Shown here piece after piece: positions 34,289 to 43,352 of a stretch of 63,848 nt of DNA. The notes below the pieces were generated by a model. That model made no database searches, had not been told where the DNA came from, and saw nothing but the letters and a program-made list of their open reading frames with translations. A program made the position numbers and the translations under genes. Source of the DNA: Candidatus Zixiibacteriota bacterium (GTDB taxonomy: Bacteria > Zixibacteria > MSB-5A5 > GN15 > FEB-12); NCBI GenBank assembly GCA_040756055.1, contig JBFLZR010000001.1:1-63848 (forward strand), written 5' to 3'. How positions within the stretch are numbered: the first letter of the stretch is position 1; each line of letters begins with the position of its first letter.

Positions 34289-36120
34289 GCGGAACCCGAA
34301 ATTTCCTGAAGCTCTCTCATCTTCTTTCTGACCGCGGGTATGAACGGATAATTGGCGTGCTTCTCCAGTAAAGATCGGTAAATCTCTACTGCCTGCCCGC
34401 GCAGCTCAACCGTCTCGGCGAAAATATCCGCTTTCAGTTTAAGCCCGTAAGGCCGGTAATAAGAATCTTCGAAACGGATCGACAGACTGTCAATATATCT
34501 CACCGCCGCAAGTGAGTCAGCCTGACTCAAACTCAATTCCGCCAGACCCAGCAAGGCGATATCGGCCAGTACCGCGTCAGGATCGTTCGCTATCTTAGAC
34601 AGGCCGGCCATCGCTGAATCGCTCATACGACGCTCCTCGAACAACAGCGCGTTGGAATAATCATAAAGCTGCTCGGGCGAATCACCGGCCTCGTCAATGA
34701 TCACCATCATCCTGACAGCGTCATTGACATACAATCCGCGGGGATGATCCACCAGGAGCTTTTTGAGAGCCACATGCGAGGAATCGTATTGTTTCTCGAA
34801 AAACAGAATCAGCGCCTTGTAATACTCCGCCCTCTCCCGAACTTCATCGGGAGGGTTCAGCTTCAAACCGGCATCGAAATCTTCCGCCGCCTTCTGAAGC
34901 TCGCCTTTCCGCAGATAGCAAATCGGTCTGGTCATCATGGCGGCCAGATAGGCGGGGTTGCGCGAATAGAAAAACTGAGCCGAGTCAAAATAGTCTATCG
35001 CCCTATCATTGTCACCGAGGGCATCAAGATGAATCAGTCCCAGCGCGTAGAGAGCCTCCACCCTGACACCATCCTCCTGGGCCGTGGCGAAAAGATCGTC
35101 CAACACCGCGATAGCCTCATCGTAACGGTGAAGCCGCACGAGGGCATCAGCATAAACAAGATAAACCTCCGAGCCCGGCCGATAAATCTCTCTGCGTCCG
35201 AAGAGATACTCCCCCATGCGCGCCGCCTGCTGATACAGCTTTCGTTCCAAGCACGTTTGCATGTATGAAAGAAGTGTCCCGCCGTCGAACCCTTCGAGAG
35301 AATCGCGGCTTACCGTAAAGTCGAACGCTTCATCAAACCGCCCGGACTTAAGGTAATAAGTCGAGAGAATTTTCAGGGCGCGGGCATTTTCAGGCAGATC
35401 GGACTGCGCGAGCAGGCCCTCCTCGGCCTGCTGTTGGGAATCGGCGAAATCCAGAAGGTCCATTATGCGCTTTTCGGCATCGTTGCCGGTGCGCGACGTA
35501 TCTCTCAGCAGCGGATAGTATTCGAGCACCGCCTCCCTGTAAAGTTTTTTGCTTTCGAGCACCGAACCACGCTGGATGGCGAACAACGTGCTGTCGGAAG
35601 CAAGCGCCCGCAGACTGTCAATAAACAATATTATCCGGTCTCCGAGGTTGTGACGCACCATACTCTGGACTATCGCCTGCAGGCGGATTACGTTCGAGAC
35701 CGCGATCGACTCAGCCACCTGCCGGTAGATATCTTCCGATCTGTCAAGCTCACCCTGCTTGGCAAGAACCTCGGCATACAAGAGTCGCATGTTGAAATTG
35801 TCGGGGTAATTCTTCAGGTAACGCTGGATTATCTCTGCCGCCTTCGTGTAGTACTGAAGTTGATCGTAGCACTGAATCAGCAGGCTTATAACGACGGTAT
35901 TATCGGGATATTTTTCATAAAGAGTCTCAAGCAGCGCCGAAGCTCCCTCGTAGTTGCGTTCCCGCATCAGCCCGCGGCAGAAGTTTATATTGGCGTTGAG
36001 TTCCGCCTGGCCAATTTCAGTTTCGGCCGTACCCTGCTCCTGCTGTGCGGAGATATCGACTGAGGCCAAAAGCAGGATCGACAAAAGCACAACTGCCGCG
36101 GTGAACCTAATGCTCGTCAT
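34285..36120 (-). CDS. Exported TPR protein
   Basis: 611 residues. A signal peptide (about residues 1-25, ending ISAQ) is followed by a continuous array of tetratricopeptide-like helical pairs through most of the length (ARALKILSTYYLKSGRFDEAF, ALYALGLIHLDALGDNDRAIDYF, LRKGELQKAAEDFDAGLKL). No catalytic domain is visible. It would be a periplasmic scaffold. It overlaps the DUF4175 gene by four bases and is the last gene of the DUF4159-DUF4175-TPR unit, which suggests a shared function with those proteins. Confidence 0.8.
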   Translation of the reverse strand: MTSIRFTAAVVLLSILLLASVDISAQQEQGTAETEIGQAELNANINFCRGLMRERNYEGASALLETLYEKYPDNTVVISLLIQCYDQLQYYTKAAEIIQRYLKNYPDNFNMRLLYAEVLAKQGELDRSEDIYRQVAESIAVSNVIRLQAIVQSMVRHNLGDRIILFIDSLRALASDSTLFAIQRGSVLESKKLYREAVLEYYPLLRDTSRTGNDAEKRIMDLLDFADSQQQAEEGLLAQSDLPENARALKILSTYYLKSGRFDEAFDFTVSRDSLEGFDGGTLLSYMQTCLERKLYQQAARMGEYLFGRREIYRPGSEVYLVYADALVRLHRYDEAIAVLDDLFATAQEDGVRVEALYALGLIHLDALGDNDRAIDYFDSAQFFYSRNPAYLAAMMTRPICYLRKGELQKAAEDFDAGLKLNPPDEVRERAEYYKALILFFEKQYDSSHVALKKLLVDHPRGLYVNDAVRMMVIIDEAGDSPEQLYDYSNALLFEERRMSDSAMAGLSKIANDPDAVLADIALLGLAELSLSQADSLAAVRYIDSLSIRFEDSYYRPYGLKLKADIFAETVELRGQAVEIYRSLLEKHANYPFIPAVRKKMRELQEISGSA

Positions 36121-39100
36121 TGTCCGCCCTCAGCCGGATTGACGCCTTCCGGATTTTGCTGCATGACACCGGTTTCTTTCTGAAGCAGAGCTTTGAAATA
36201 GGCCTTGATTTGCTGCTCGTATTGCGGCGGATAATCATCTCCGAGGTAGCGGCGCAGACGATCCTCCAGATTGAGACGATCATCGAGTATCTCGCGGGAC
36301 AACTCCGGCGGCACGTAGAAGGCCTGACTGGTGGCTGTTTTGGACTGGCGTTCTTCCGAAAAATCCTTCCGATAGAGCGAACGGCTCGCTTCGAGCATTC
36401 TCGAGAATATTTTGAGCTGCTGCTCGGTAACGTTGCTTCCGGGGTTCCCCGAACTCAAAGCCTCTTCGACTTCTTTCATCTCTTTCGCGATATCATCGAG
36501 ACGTCCGAGTATCTGGCGCGAGCCTCCGAATTCACGGCCGAGATCTTCGAGCGACTTGCGGATAGACCCCTGCTCGCCGGCCATACGCTGCAGCGCCTCG
36601 CGAAACGCTGCCCCCTGCCCTTCAGAAGGCATCGTTCCCATTCCCCCAAGCATCTGCTGCGTCTGCTGATTGAGATTGTTCTGCTGATCGGACAAAGCCT
36701 GAAGCGCCGAGACGCCGTTGGAGCAGTTCGCGCCGCTTTGCGACTGCTGTTGCTGGTTGAGCGATTCCATCAGACGAATAGACGCCCGATTGAGATTATA
36801 CATGGCCTCGCGCTGGAAGTGCATGGCGGCGCTGCCGTTCTTGCTGTCAAACTCTCGCATCGCCATATCCATAAGCTGTCCGGCCTGATCCACCAGCTCT
36901 CTCAACTCGGCGGCTATATAAGGCGACTGCTTGCCCAGTTCGTTGATTCTGGCCTGAAGACCGGCCACGGTGCCGGACAGATCCTGTTGACCGGAAGCCA
37001 TCTCACGAAGCATCAGCGACTGTGAACCGATATCCGACGCCTCCATAAGAAGCTCCTCCTGGCTTCGCGAAATCTGGTTGGCGTCCTGCAGCGCCATCCG
37101 CATCTCTTTCAGGGTGGCTTCATTCTGCCCGCCCTTCATCGCCATCATCTGCTGCTGCATATTGCCCAGCATCTCCATCACCGAACTGAGCGCTTTCTGC
37201 CCCTCCGACACAGCCTGCGGCTGGTCCTGCTCGTTCAAGGCGCCGGTCATATTGTCCATATGCTCCCCGGCTTTTGTCTGCTCAAGCGCCTTCTTGAACT
37301 CGCCGAACTCCTCGGATTGCTCCATCTCGGCCATACGCGCCAGCTCATCGAGTTGATCCGCCTGCTCTCTTACATTGTCCAGAGACTCTTTGATACCCTC
37401 TTCCTCCGGGCTTAGCTTCGGCAGATTATCGGACGAACTCGACTCCGCGCGCTCATTCATGTTTTCCTGTTTCTTGGCGATATCCTCCACCTGCCGAATC
37501 ATCGCCTCCAGCTTCTGCTCCAACTGCATCTTCTTCAAAAGCACCAGGGTACGCTCCAGGCGATCCAGCAACTCATCCTGAGACATCTCAAAATCGTTTA
37601 TAGCCTGTTGAAGTTGCGTTGGATCCATGGTCTGAAGCGCCTCGAAAAGCTTGCGCTGTGCTTCTTTCATCTCCGGCGTGGCTACTTCTTCGAAGAGCTT
37701 CTGTACCTCCATTAACTTCTCGATAAGCTCCCGGCCCAGAAGCGCCTTGTCGTTGAGTTCTTCGACAGATTTCTCCATCTGCTCGGCCAGCTCCTCAATC
37801 TGCTCGACCACCTCGACATTCTTGTCCAAAACGGCTTCGAGTTCTTTCTGATTCTGCCAGTCGCCACTCTGAAGCTCGTTGTTTTGAGCCTGAAGTTTGC
37901 GGGCGGCGTTCTTCAAACGCTGAGCCAGGTCCTGGCCGGTTCGCAACAGACTCTCGGCGTTGTTGATTCGTCGGGCATTCTCCGCCTCGCTATCGGCGAT
38001 TATTTCGTCAAGCGAAGGAAGCCGGGCTATAAACGCCCGGCTCCGGCTGACCCTCGGGCCGGAAATGCGGTCATTATCCGCCACCTCGAAATAATAGCTG
38101 ACATAATCTCCCGGGAAAAGATTCATCTGGTTGAGATCCCAGTTGAAGTCAATGTCGCCTTCCGTCTTGATTCTGTCAGAGAAATGCAGCACCGCCACAT
38201 TCTCAGCAGACTGCCTTCCCTGAGAGACAACCGAGTATTTCAGCACCAGCGATGAGAAGCCATAGTCGTCGAAAATTCGCACCTGCACCGGCAGCATCAT
38301 TTCGTCGTTGAGATTGACGTCGAACCCCGGGCGGATGACATCGATCGAGGGATACTCGTCCGGTACGGCGGTTATATAATATTCGATTGGGTCCGGATTC
38401 TTTTCGCCAAGATGATCGAGCAGATAAATGGTGTACGGTTTCGATTTCTCGACAACCAGTGCCGCCGATGCTGTCTTGCCTTCGATTCCCATGGGCAGAC
38501 GGCTTGAATCCGCGAAAACAAGTTCCGCTGTTTGCACCGGCAGGTTGGTCGTCACGTTCATGTTGACGCGGCTTCCCATCAGAGCCGAAAACGAGCCGTT
38601 GTTTTCATCTATCACGGTCGGCGGCAACGAAGTATACTCGGGATAGAAAACGGAGAGTCTGATGCCGGTCACTCTGGGGCGATCAACGACATCGATCGAC
38701 TGAACCTCGGTCTTCACCCGTCCCGCCTCGACATAGTAATCAAACGACCTGTTTATCTGACGCAACGTCATGCTCACCATCAACGAATCGCCAAAGTCGA
38801 GCCGGGATCTTCTGACTTTCGCCAGATCCACTTCTGTTTCCTGCCAGGCGCCCTGCGCAAGCCGGTGGCGAATGACCGCTTTTTCGGGAAGCTTGTCGCC
38901 AACTATGGCGGCGCCTATTTCGATATCGCGCCACTTGACCCACTCGACCGAGCCCGGCACGGGGATCACCTGATAACCAAGCGGCGGCGCCACCACAACC
39001 GATGGATTGGAGTAGACTTCAAGCGAGTAACTAAACAGTCCCGGCATCAAAAGCACCAGAACAACAGCCACAACCAGCGCGGCACCGAAAAACTTGCCGG

Positions 39101-39554
39101 CCCTGATAGCCGGATACCAACCGACGGCGCGGTTGAAATCAACTCTCTTAGCTCTCTCGAAGGCCTGCTGTTGCGTCTGCGCGATAAGGTCCCCTGAATA
39201 ACCCGGCGTACGCGTCATGCGGGCGAACTCGATAGCCGCGATGAGACGCCCCTTGAGTTCGGGGTATTTCGTCTCCAGATCGACAGCAACCGATTCCACC
39301 GAACCATGCCTCAGTTTCCTGGCAGCGAACCATACAAACACCGCCAGAGTTATCAGTCCCGATTTGATCAGAAGGCCGATCTTGACCGGCACTGACAGAA
39401 CAGCTATACCGGCAATGGCCGACAAAATGACAGATACGACCAGTACTACCGCTCCGGTAAGCAGCAATCCGGCCGCAAACAGCGCCAGCCGCTTTTTGAG
39501 AAGAGTTCCCTTCAGCCTGGCGCAAAGAGTATTATTGAGTTCGGTCAATTCCAT
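36117..39554 (-). CDS. DUF4175 family protein, large membrane and coiled-coil protein
   Basis: 1145 residues. Two or three helices near residues 20-65 and one near 150-175 anchor the N-terminus. A periplasmic beta-rich part (about 190-520: SVFYPEYTSLPPTVIDENNG, DEYPSIDVIRPGFDVNLNDE) follows. Then comes about 600 residues of Gln/Glu/Met/Leu-rich coiled coil (LEAVLDKNVEVVEQIEELAEQM, MLGNMQQQMMAMKGGQNEA). The arrangement matches DUF4175 proteins found beside MoxR/DUF58/DUF4159 genes in many bacteria. It is first of an overlapping pair with the TPR gene, 27 bases after DUF4159. The function is unknown; the MoxR and DUF58 partners are not in the window. Confidence 0.85.
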   Translation of the reverse strand: MELTELNNTLCARLKGTLLKKRLALFAAGLLLTGAVVLVVSVILSAIAGIAVLSVPVKIGLLIKSGLITLAVFVWFAARKLRHGSVESVAVDLETKYPELKGRLIAAIEFARMTRTPGYSGDLIAQTQQQAFERAKRVDFNRAVGWYPAIRAGKFFGAALVVAVVLVLLMPGLFSYSLEVYSNPSVVVAPPLGYQVIPVPGSVEWVKWRDIEIGAAIVGDKLPEKAVIRHRLAQGAWQETEVDLAKVRRSRLDFGDSLMVSMTLRQINRSFDYYVEAGRVKTEVQSIDVVDRPRVTGIRLSVFYPEYTSLPPTVIDENNGSFSALMGSRVNMNVTTNLPVQTAELVFADSSRLPMGIEGKTASAALVVEKSKPYTIYLLDHLGEKNPDPIEYYITAVPDEYPSIDVIRPGFDVNLNDEMMLPVQVRIFDDYGFSSLVLKYSVVSQGRQSAENVAVLHFSDRIKTEGDIDFNWDLNQMNLFPGDYVSYYFEVADNDRISGPRVSRSRAFIARLPSLDEIIADSEAENARRINNAESLLRTGQDLAQRLKNAARKLQAQNNELQSGDWQNQKELEAVLDKNVEVVEQIEELAEQMEKSVEELNDKALLGRELIEKLMEVQKLFEEVATPEMKEAQRKLFEALQTMDPTQLQQAINDFEMSQDELLDRLERTLVLLKKMQLEQKLEAMIRQVEDIAKKQENMNERAESSSSDNLPKLSPEEEGIKESLDNVREQADQLDELARMAEMEQSEEFGEFKKALEQTKAGEHMDNMTGALNEQDQPQAVSEGQKALSSVMEMLGNMQQQMMAMKGGQNEATLKEMRMALQDANQISRSQEELLMEASDIGSQSLMLREMASGQQDLSGTVAGLQARINELGKQSPYIAAELRELVDQAGQLMDMAMREFDSKNGSAAMHFQREAMYNLNRASIRLMESLNQQQQSQSGANCSNGVSALQALSDQQNNLNQQTQQMLGGMGTMPSEGQGAAFREALQRMAGEQGSIRKSLEDLGREFGGSRQILGRLDDIAKEMKEVEEALSSGNPGSNVTEQQLKIFSRMLEASRSLYRKDFSEERQSKTATSQAFYVPPELSREILDDRLNLEDRLRRYLGDDYPPQYEQQIKAYFKALLQKETGVMQQNPEGVNPAEGGQ

Positions 39555-39581
39555 AGCGATGTAAATCAGCGATCATGTATC

Positions 39582-40325
39582 CTAATATAACAAGGCGTAC
39601 GTAAGGATGTTAACACCCATCCGAAAAGCCTCCCGGCGTTTCTCTTCGGGGTCATTGTGAACCTGGGGATCCTCCCACCCGTCTCCTATATCGGACTCCA
39701 CGAGAAAATAGACGACAGCCCTGCCGTTGACTATCAAGGCATAACCTCGCGGTGGTTTGTTATCGTGCTCGTGAATCTTCGGCGGACCATTGGGAAAATC
39801 ATAAAAGCAATGGTATATCGGATGTTCAAAGGGAAGTTCCACCACCTCACGTTCCGGGAAAAGTCGCGCCAACTCTTCGCGGAAGTTCGGGTCCATGCCA
39901 TAGGAATCGTTCACGAAGAGAAACCCTCCGCCTGTCAGATATTGCCTCAGCCGTTCACGTTCATCCGATGAGAAGCTGATTACCCCGTGACCGGTGGCGA
40001 ACAAGAACGGAAAGCGAAACAACTCGGGATCCATGATGGTTATTTCATGTTCCGTAGTATCCACCGGGAAATCGGTGTTTTCATTGATGAAACTCAGGAA
40101 ATTCGGCACAGCCGAACGTCCCCAGTACCAATCCCCGCCGCCGCCGTAATGTAACCGCGCGACCTTAACGACCGATGGATTGATTTGCTCTGACTGCGAA
40201 CTGCGGCGTCCCAATAAGCTGAAGGGGGACAACGGCTGGCTCTGCTGAGCCGCCATACCGCCACAGAGAACAAGCACAATTGCGGCTACAAGCGGATATC
40301 TAACATAGACTTTTCCCATATACAT
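39582..40325 (-). CDS. Exported DUF4159 protein
   Basis: 247 residues with an N-terminal signal segment. The DUF4159 core is clear: VARLHYGGGGDWYWGRSAVPNFL, LFRFPFLFATGHGVISFS, LRQYLTGGGFLFVNDSYG and ELPFEHPIYHCFYDF (in parts). The fold is ThuA/glutamine-amidotransferase-like and probably non-enzymatic. DUF4159 is usually encoded with DUF4175, as here. No Shine-Dalgarno is seen near the ATG. A second in-frame ATG two codons later is possible. It lies 54 bases after the TonB receptor gene and may share its transcript. Confidence 0.85.
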   Translation of the reverse strand: MYMGKVYVRYPLVAAIVLVLCGGMAAQQSQPLSPFSLLGRRSSQSEQINPSVVKVARLHYGGGGDWYWGRSAVPNFLSFINENTDFPVDTTEHEITIMDPELFRFPFLFATGHGVISFSSDERERLRQYLTGGGFLFVNDSYGMDPNFREELARLFPEREVVELPFEHPIYHCFYDFPNGPPKIHEHDNKPPRGYALIVNGRAVVYFLVESDIGDGWEDPQVHNDPEEKRREAFRMGVNILTYALLY

Positions 40326-40379
40326 AATATACAGTAAAACCGCCGTTTTTGATGAAAAAACATGAGGCGGGCGCGGAAT

Positions 40380-42254
40380 CTAATATACCTGCAGACTGAT
40401 TCGGCCACGGAAGGTTATTCCGGGCATCGGGTAACCATGAACCACCTGGTAATCGCGGTCGAACAGGTTTTCTATTCGCAAAGTAAGATCGGCAAGGCTG
40501 CTGATACTATACCGGCCATCAACGTTGACCACCATGTAATCATCAAGAATAACAGGTACCCCAGCCGAATCCGACGCCGTATTGAAGGCTGCCACCGCCT
40601 CGAGGTTCAGCCGAAAATTCCTCATGGTTAGACTGCCAGCCGCAACGAACTTGTCTTCCGGAACCGACAGGTTCAGGTCTTTCTGATTTAGATGGGTAAA
40701 AGACGGGTTGAATGCGACCGCCCCCGTGGCGTAGCGCAACGACGCCTCCCAGCCGCGGTGTCTGTAGCTGCCGGCGTTTTGATAGAGCGACAGAGGCGGC
40801 GGCGATGGATTGGTTACCACGGCGATGAGATTCTCTCCCTCTCGCCAGAAAAGAGCTCCTTCTACCGAAAGTGTAGACATAACTCGCTTGAAATATCCAA
40901 TCTCGTAAAAAACTCCCTCTTCAGGCTTCAGCGACTCAGCATTCGAAATCGCAAACAACTGTGATTCGCTGACTGTAGGATTGCGATAGGCAGTACCAAT
41001 CGACAACTTGATCGACCCTGCTTTCTTTGGTGATACCACGACTCCTGCCTGATAGACGATATGACTCCCATAACGCTCGTGCTCGATAAGCCTCCCGCCT
41101 ACCGTAAGATCAACCAGTTGATGAATATCGTATTCGACCTGAAAATGTCCGGCATACTCGGTCTCACTGAAATCGCCGCCGTGGATAGATGAAGTACCGT
41201 TGTGCGCTGAACCGCCGAGGTAATTGAACGAAAACCCACCCGATACGGACAGTCCCTCATCACCCAGGCCCTTTACCCTGCCAAACAGGTCAATCCCATT
41301 GTTGCGGTCCACCGAATTGAAGCCATCGGAGAAAGAATGCTCGCCATAGCTGTTGTACAAGCGTGCCGACAAAGAATACCGGGCGACTCTCTTGTCAATT
41401 CCGAGGGTCAACCCCGACCGCTGAACGTCGCCCGTAAATCTAGACGGGCTATACACCGGTCCGGCATCCGTATAATCAAAAGAAGTGTACCGTCCGCTCA
41501 GAAACCACTCTAATCCGCCGTCACTCTGATGGTGCAGTCGAAATCCACCGCTGCGATTGAAATACTCGCTATTGTCGCGGTGATTATCCGACTCCACGTA
41601 TTCGTACCATCCCGCCGCGATCATGTTGCCGAATCTACGGGAATGTCGAAAGGAACCGTCAAGGGTGGCGTAACTTCCACCGCTCAGCTCTATCGATGTA
41701 AACCTTTCGAGGTCCGGACGGTAAAACGACTGAAGGTCCAACACTCCGGCAATAGCATTGGAACCATAAAGAGTCGAGGCGCCACCTTTGACCAGTTCGG
41801 CCGAATACAAGCCCGCCTTCCGATAAGTATCCGGCAATGGATGTCCGAAGAGTCCCGCGATATCCGGCCGGCCGTCAATCAAAACCAGCGAGCCCCGGTT
41901 GGGACTGAAACCAAGGCCGCGTATGAGGAGTTTACCCTGACCGCGGGACCCGAGGCCGAATCCGGTGCCGGTAACGCTCGTTATCGATATCGATGAATGA
42001 TTAAAGGCGAGATGGCTCAGCAGATTGTCTTCAGACGATGCGTTCATCTTCTCGGGTGATACGGATATGGCGGAATTGACCATGCGCGAGAGCCGCTCCG
42101 GCTCCCTCTTACCTACTACCACTATTGGATCAACCTGTACAGGGTTGTCCTCGTATACGGTCGTATCACCGGAGACCGTAGCGGCCAGAAACAGGAGCAT
42201 TGCGGGTAACATCGAGCAGAATACCTTTTTCCAATCCCCTCCGACGCATTTCAA
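40380..42254 (-). CDS. TonB-dependent outer-membrane receptor
   Basis: 624 residues. A signal peptide is followed by a TonB-box-like DPIVVVGKREPERLSR and a plug domain (GQGKLLIRGLGFSPNRGSLVLIDGRPDIAG in part, LVKGGASTLYGSNAIAGVL). A 22-stranded barrel pattern follows to the terminal aromatic residue after FRGRISLQV. The length is that of BtuB or siderophore receptors. No cobalamin riboswitch is seen upstream; TTGACA at 42290-42285 lacks a well-spaced -10. Substrate is unknown. Whether it works with the following DUF4159-DUF4175-TPR genes is open. Confidence 0.9.
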   Translation of the reverse strand: MKCVGGDWKKVFCSMLPAMLLFLAATVSGDTTVYEDNPVQVDPIVVVGKREPERLSRMVNSAISVSPEKMNASSEDNLLSHLAFNHSSISITSVTGTGFGLGSRGQGKLLIRGLGFSPNRGSLVLIDGRPDIAGLFGHPLPDTYRKAGLYSAELVKGGASTLYGSNAIAGVLDLQSFYRPDLERFTSIELSGGSYATLDGSFRHSRRFGNMIAAGWYEYVESDNHRDNSEYFNRSGGFRLHHQSDGGLEWFLSGRYTSFDYTDAGPVYSPSRFTGDVQRSGLTLGIDKRVARYSLSARLYNSYGEHSFSDGFNSVDRNNGIDLFGRVKGLGDEGLSVSGGFSFNYLGGSAHNGTSSIHGGDFSETEYAGHFQVEYDIHQLVDLTVGGRLIEHERYGSHIVYQAGVVVSPKKAGSIKLSIGTAYRNPTVSESQLFAISNAESLKPEEGVFYEIGYFKRVMSTLSVEGALFWREGENLIAVVTNPSPPPLSLYQNAGSYRHRGWEASLRYATGAVAFNPSFTHLNQKDLNLSVPEDKFVAAGSLTMRNFRLNLEAVAAFNTASDSAGVPVILDDYMVVNVDGRYSISSLADLTLRIENLFDRDYQVVHGYPMPGITFRGRISLQVY

Positions 42255-42353
42255 GGCTCCAAAGAAGATACTTCAGAAGCATCTTGTCAAGTGTTATGCG
42301 TCGATAGAAATGATCTCTTCGGGGCAGCTTGCACCCGTACAATGAGCATTAAG

Positions 42354-42387
42354 AAAGCCCGCCGGCAAAGGCCGGAGGGCTTTCAGT
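42354..42387 (-). terminator. secF terminator
   Basis: AAAGCCC/GGGCTTT and CCGGC/GCCGG form a stem with one G-A mismatch, loop CAAAG-like, followed on the minus strand by TTTCTTAA. It separates secDF from the TonB receptor gene. Confidence 0.75.
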
Positions 42388-42406
42388 GCTCGATATTAAG
42401 CTACTT

Positions 42407-43333
42407 CTATTTAAAGCGTTTCGGCGAACGGGCTTCCCACTCAACCACAATCGGGCTGGCGACAAAAACGGAACTGTAGGTTCCCACTATCACCCCGAGC
42501 ATCAGCGCCAGGGCAAAGTAGTGAATAACCTCACCCCCGAAGAAAAATAGCGCGGCGATCACAATCAGAGTTGTCATCGACGTGTTAAAAGTCCTCGAAA
42601 GCACTTCATTGATAGACATATTCACGCAATTGGTAAATTCCCCCTTGGTGCGGAATTTCTTCAGGTTCTCACGGATACGGTCAAAAACGACCACCGTATC
42701 GGTCAGCGAATAACCCGCCAGGGTCAAAAGCGCCGTCACCAGCAAAAGGTCGAACTCGAGATTCAAAATATAAAATATGCCGAGCACCGCCAGCACATCA
42801 TGGAAGGTCGCGATTGTCGCGGCGATTCCGCTGCGGAAATCGAAACGAACCCAGATGTAAATAATGATGCCAATTAGCGACAGAAGCACCGCTTTCTGGG
42901 CGTCACCTCGAAGAGTCTCTCCCACGGCGGGACCGATAGTATGTTCGGACACGACCGTGAAAGCATTACCCTCGAACCTCTCTGAAATGATCGACTTTAA
43001 ACCGGCCAGCCGCTCCTTGCTTTCCGTCTCCGATTCGGGCCGCTTGGTCTTGATAATAAAAGCGTTGCCGTATTCGAAATCATGCATGCGTGTTATCGCG
43101 GCATCCGGAAATGTCCCTGAGATCGCCGAGCGAAGATCCTCGGTGGCAACTTCATTGTCGAAATAACCGGTCAACATGACGCCGCCGGCGAAGTCGATGC
43201 CGAGATTCGCCTTGCCCGTCGCAACCATCACGAAGGCAAAAATGCCCAGGGCCACCAAGGCAGCGGAAATCACAAACGCAATCTTCCGCAGCCCGATGAA
43301 ATTGATATTGGTATCTGGTATTATTCTAAACAT
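42407..43333 (-). CDS. secF: Protein translocase subunit SecF
   Basis: 308 residues, the usual length. Transmembrane helix 1 is followed by the hallmark NLGIDFAGGVMLTGYF, a periplasmic domain, and five more helices with SLTDTVVVFDRIRENL and LSRTFNTSMTTLIVI. With SecD it uses the proton gradient to pull translocated proteins through SecYEG. It starts 19 bases after secD, so they form an operon. Confidence 0.97.
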   Translation of the reverse strand: MFRIIPDTNINFIGLRKIAFVISAALVALGIFAFVMVATGKANLGIDFAGGVMLTGYFDNEVATEDLRSAISGTFPDAAITRMHDFEYGNAFIIKTKRPESETESKERLAGLKSIISERFEGNAFTVVSEHTIGPAVGETLRGDAQKAVLLSLIGIIIYIWVRFDFRSGIAATIATFHDVLAVLGIFYILNLEFDLLLVTALLTLAGYSLTDTVVVFDRIRENLKKFRTKGEFTNCVNMSINEVLSRTFNTSMTTLIVIAALFFFGGEVIHYFALALMLGVIVGTYSSVFVASPIVVEWEARSPKRFK

Positions 43334-43352
43334 TTCTTTGTTCCCCCTTCTC

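Noticed and set aside
42255-42406. Cobalamin or other riboswitch upstream of the TonB receptor
   Set aside because: The interval is only 152 bases, is largely taken by the secF terminator, and shows no B12-box-like sequence.
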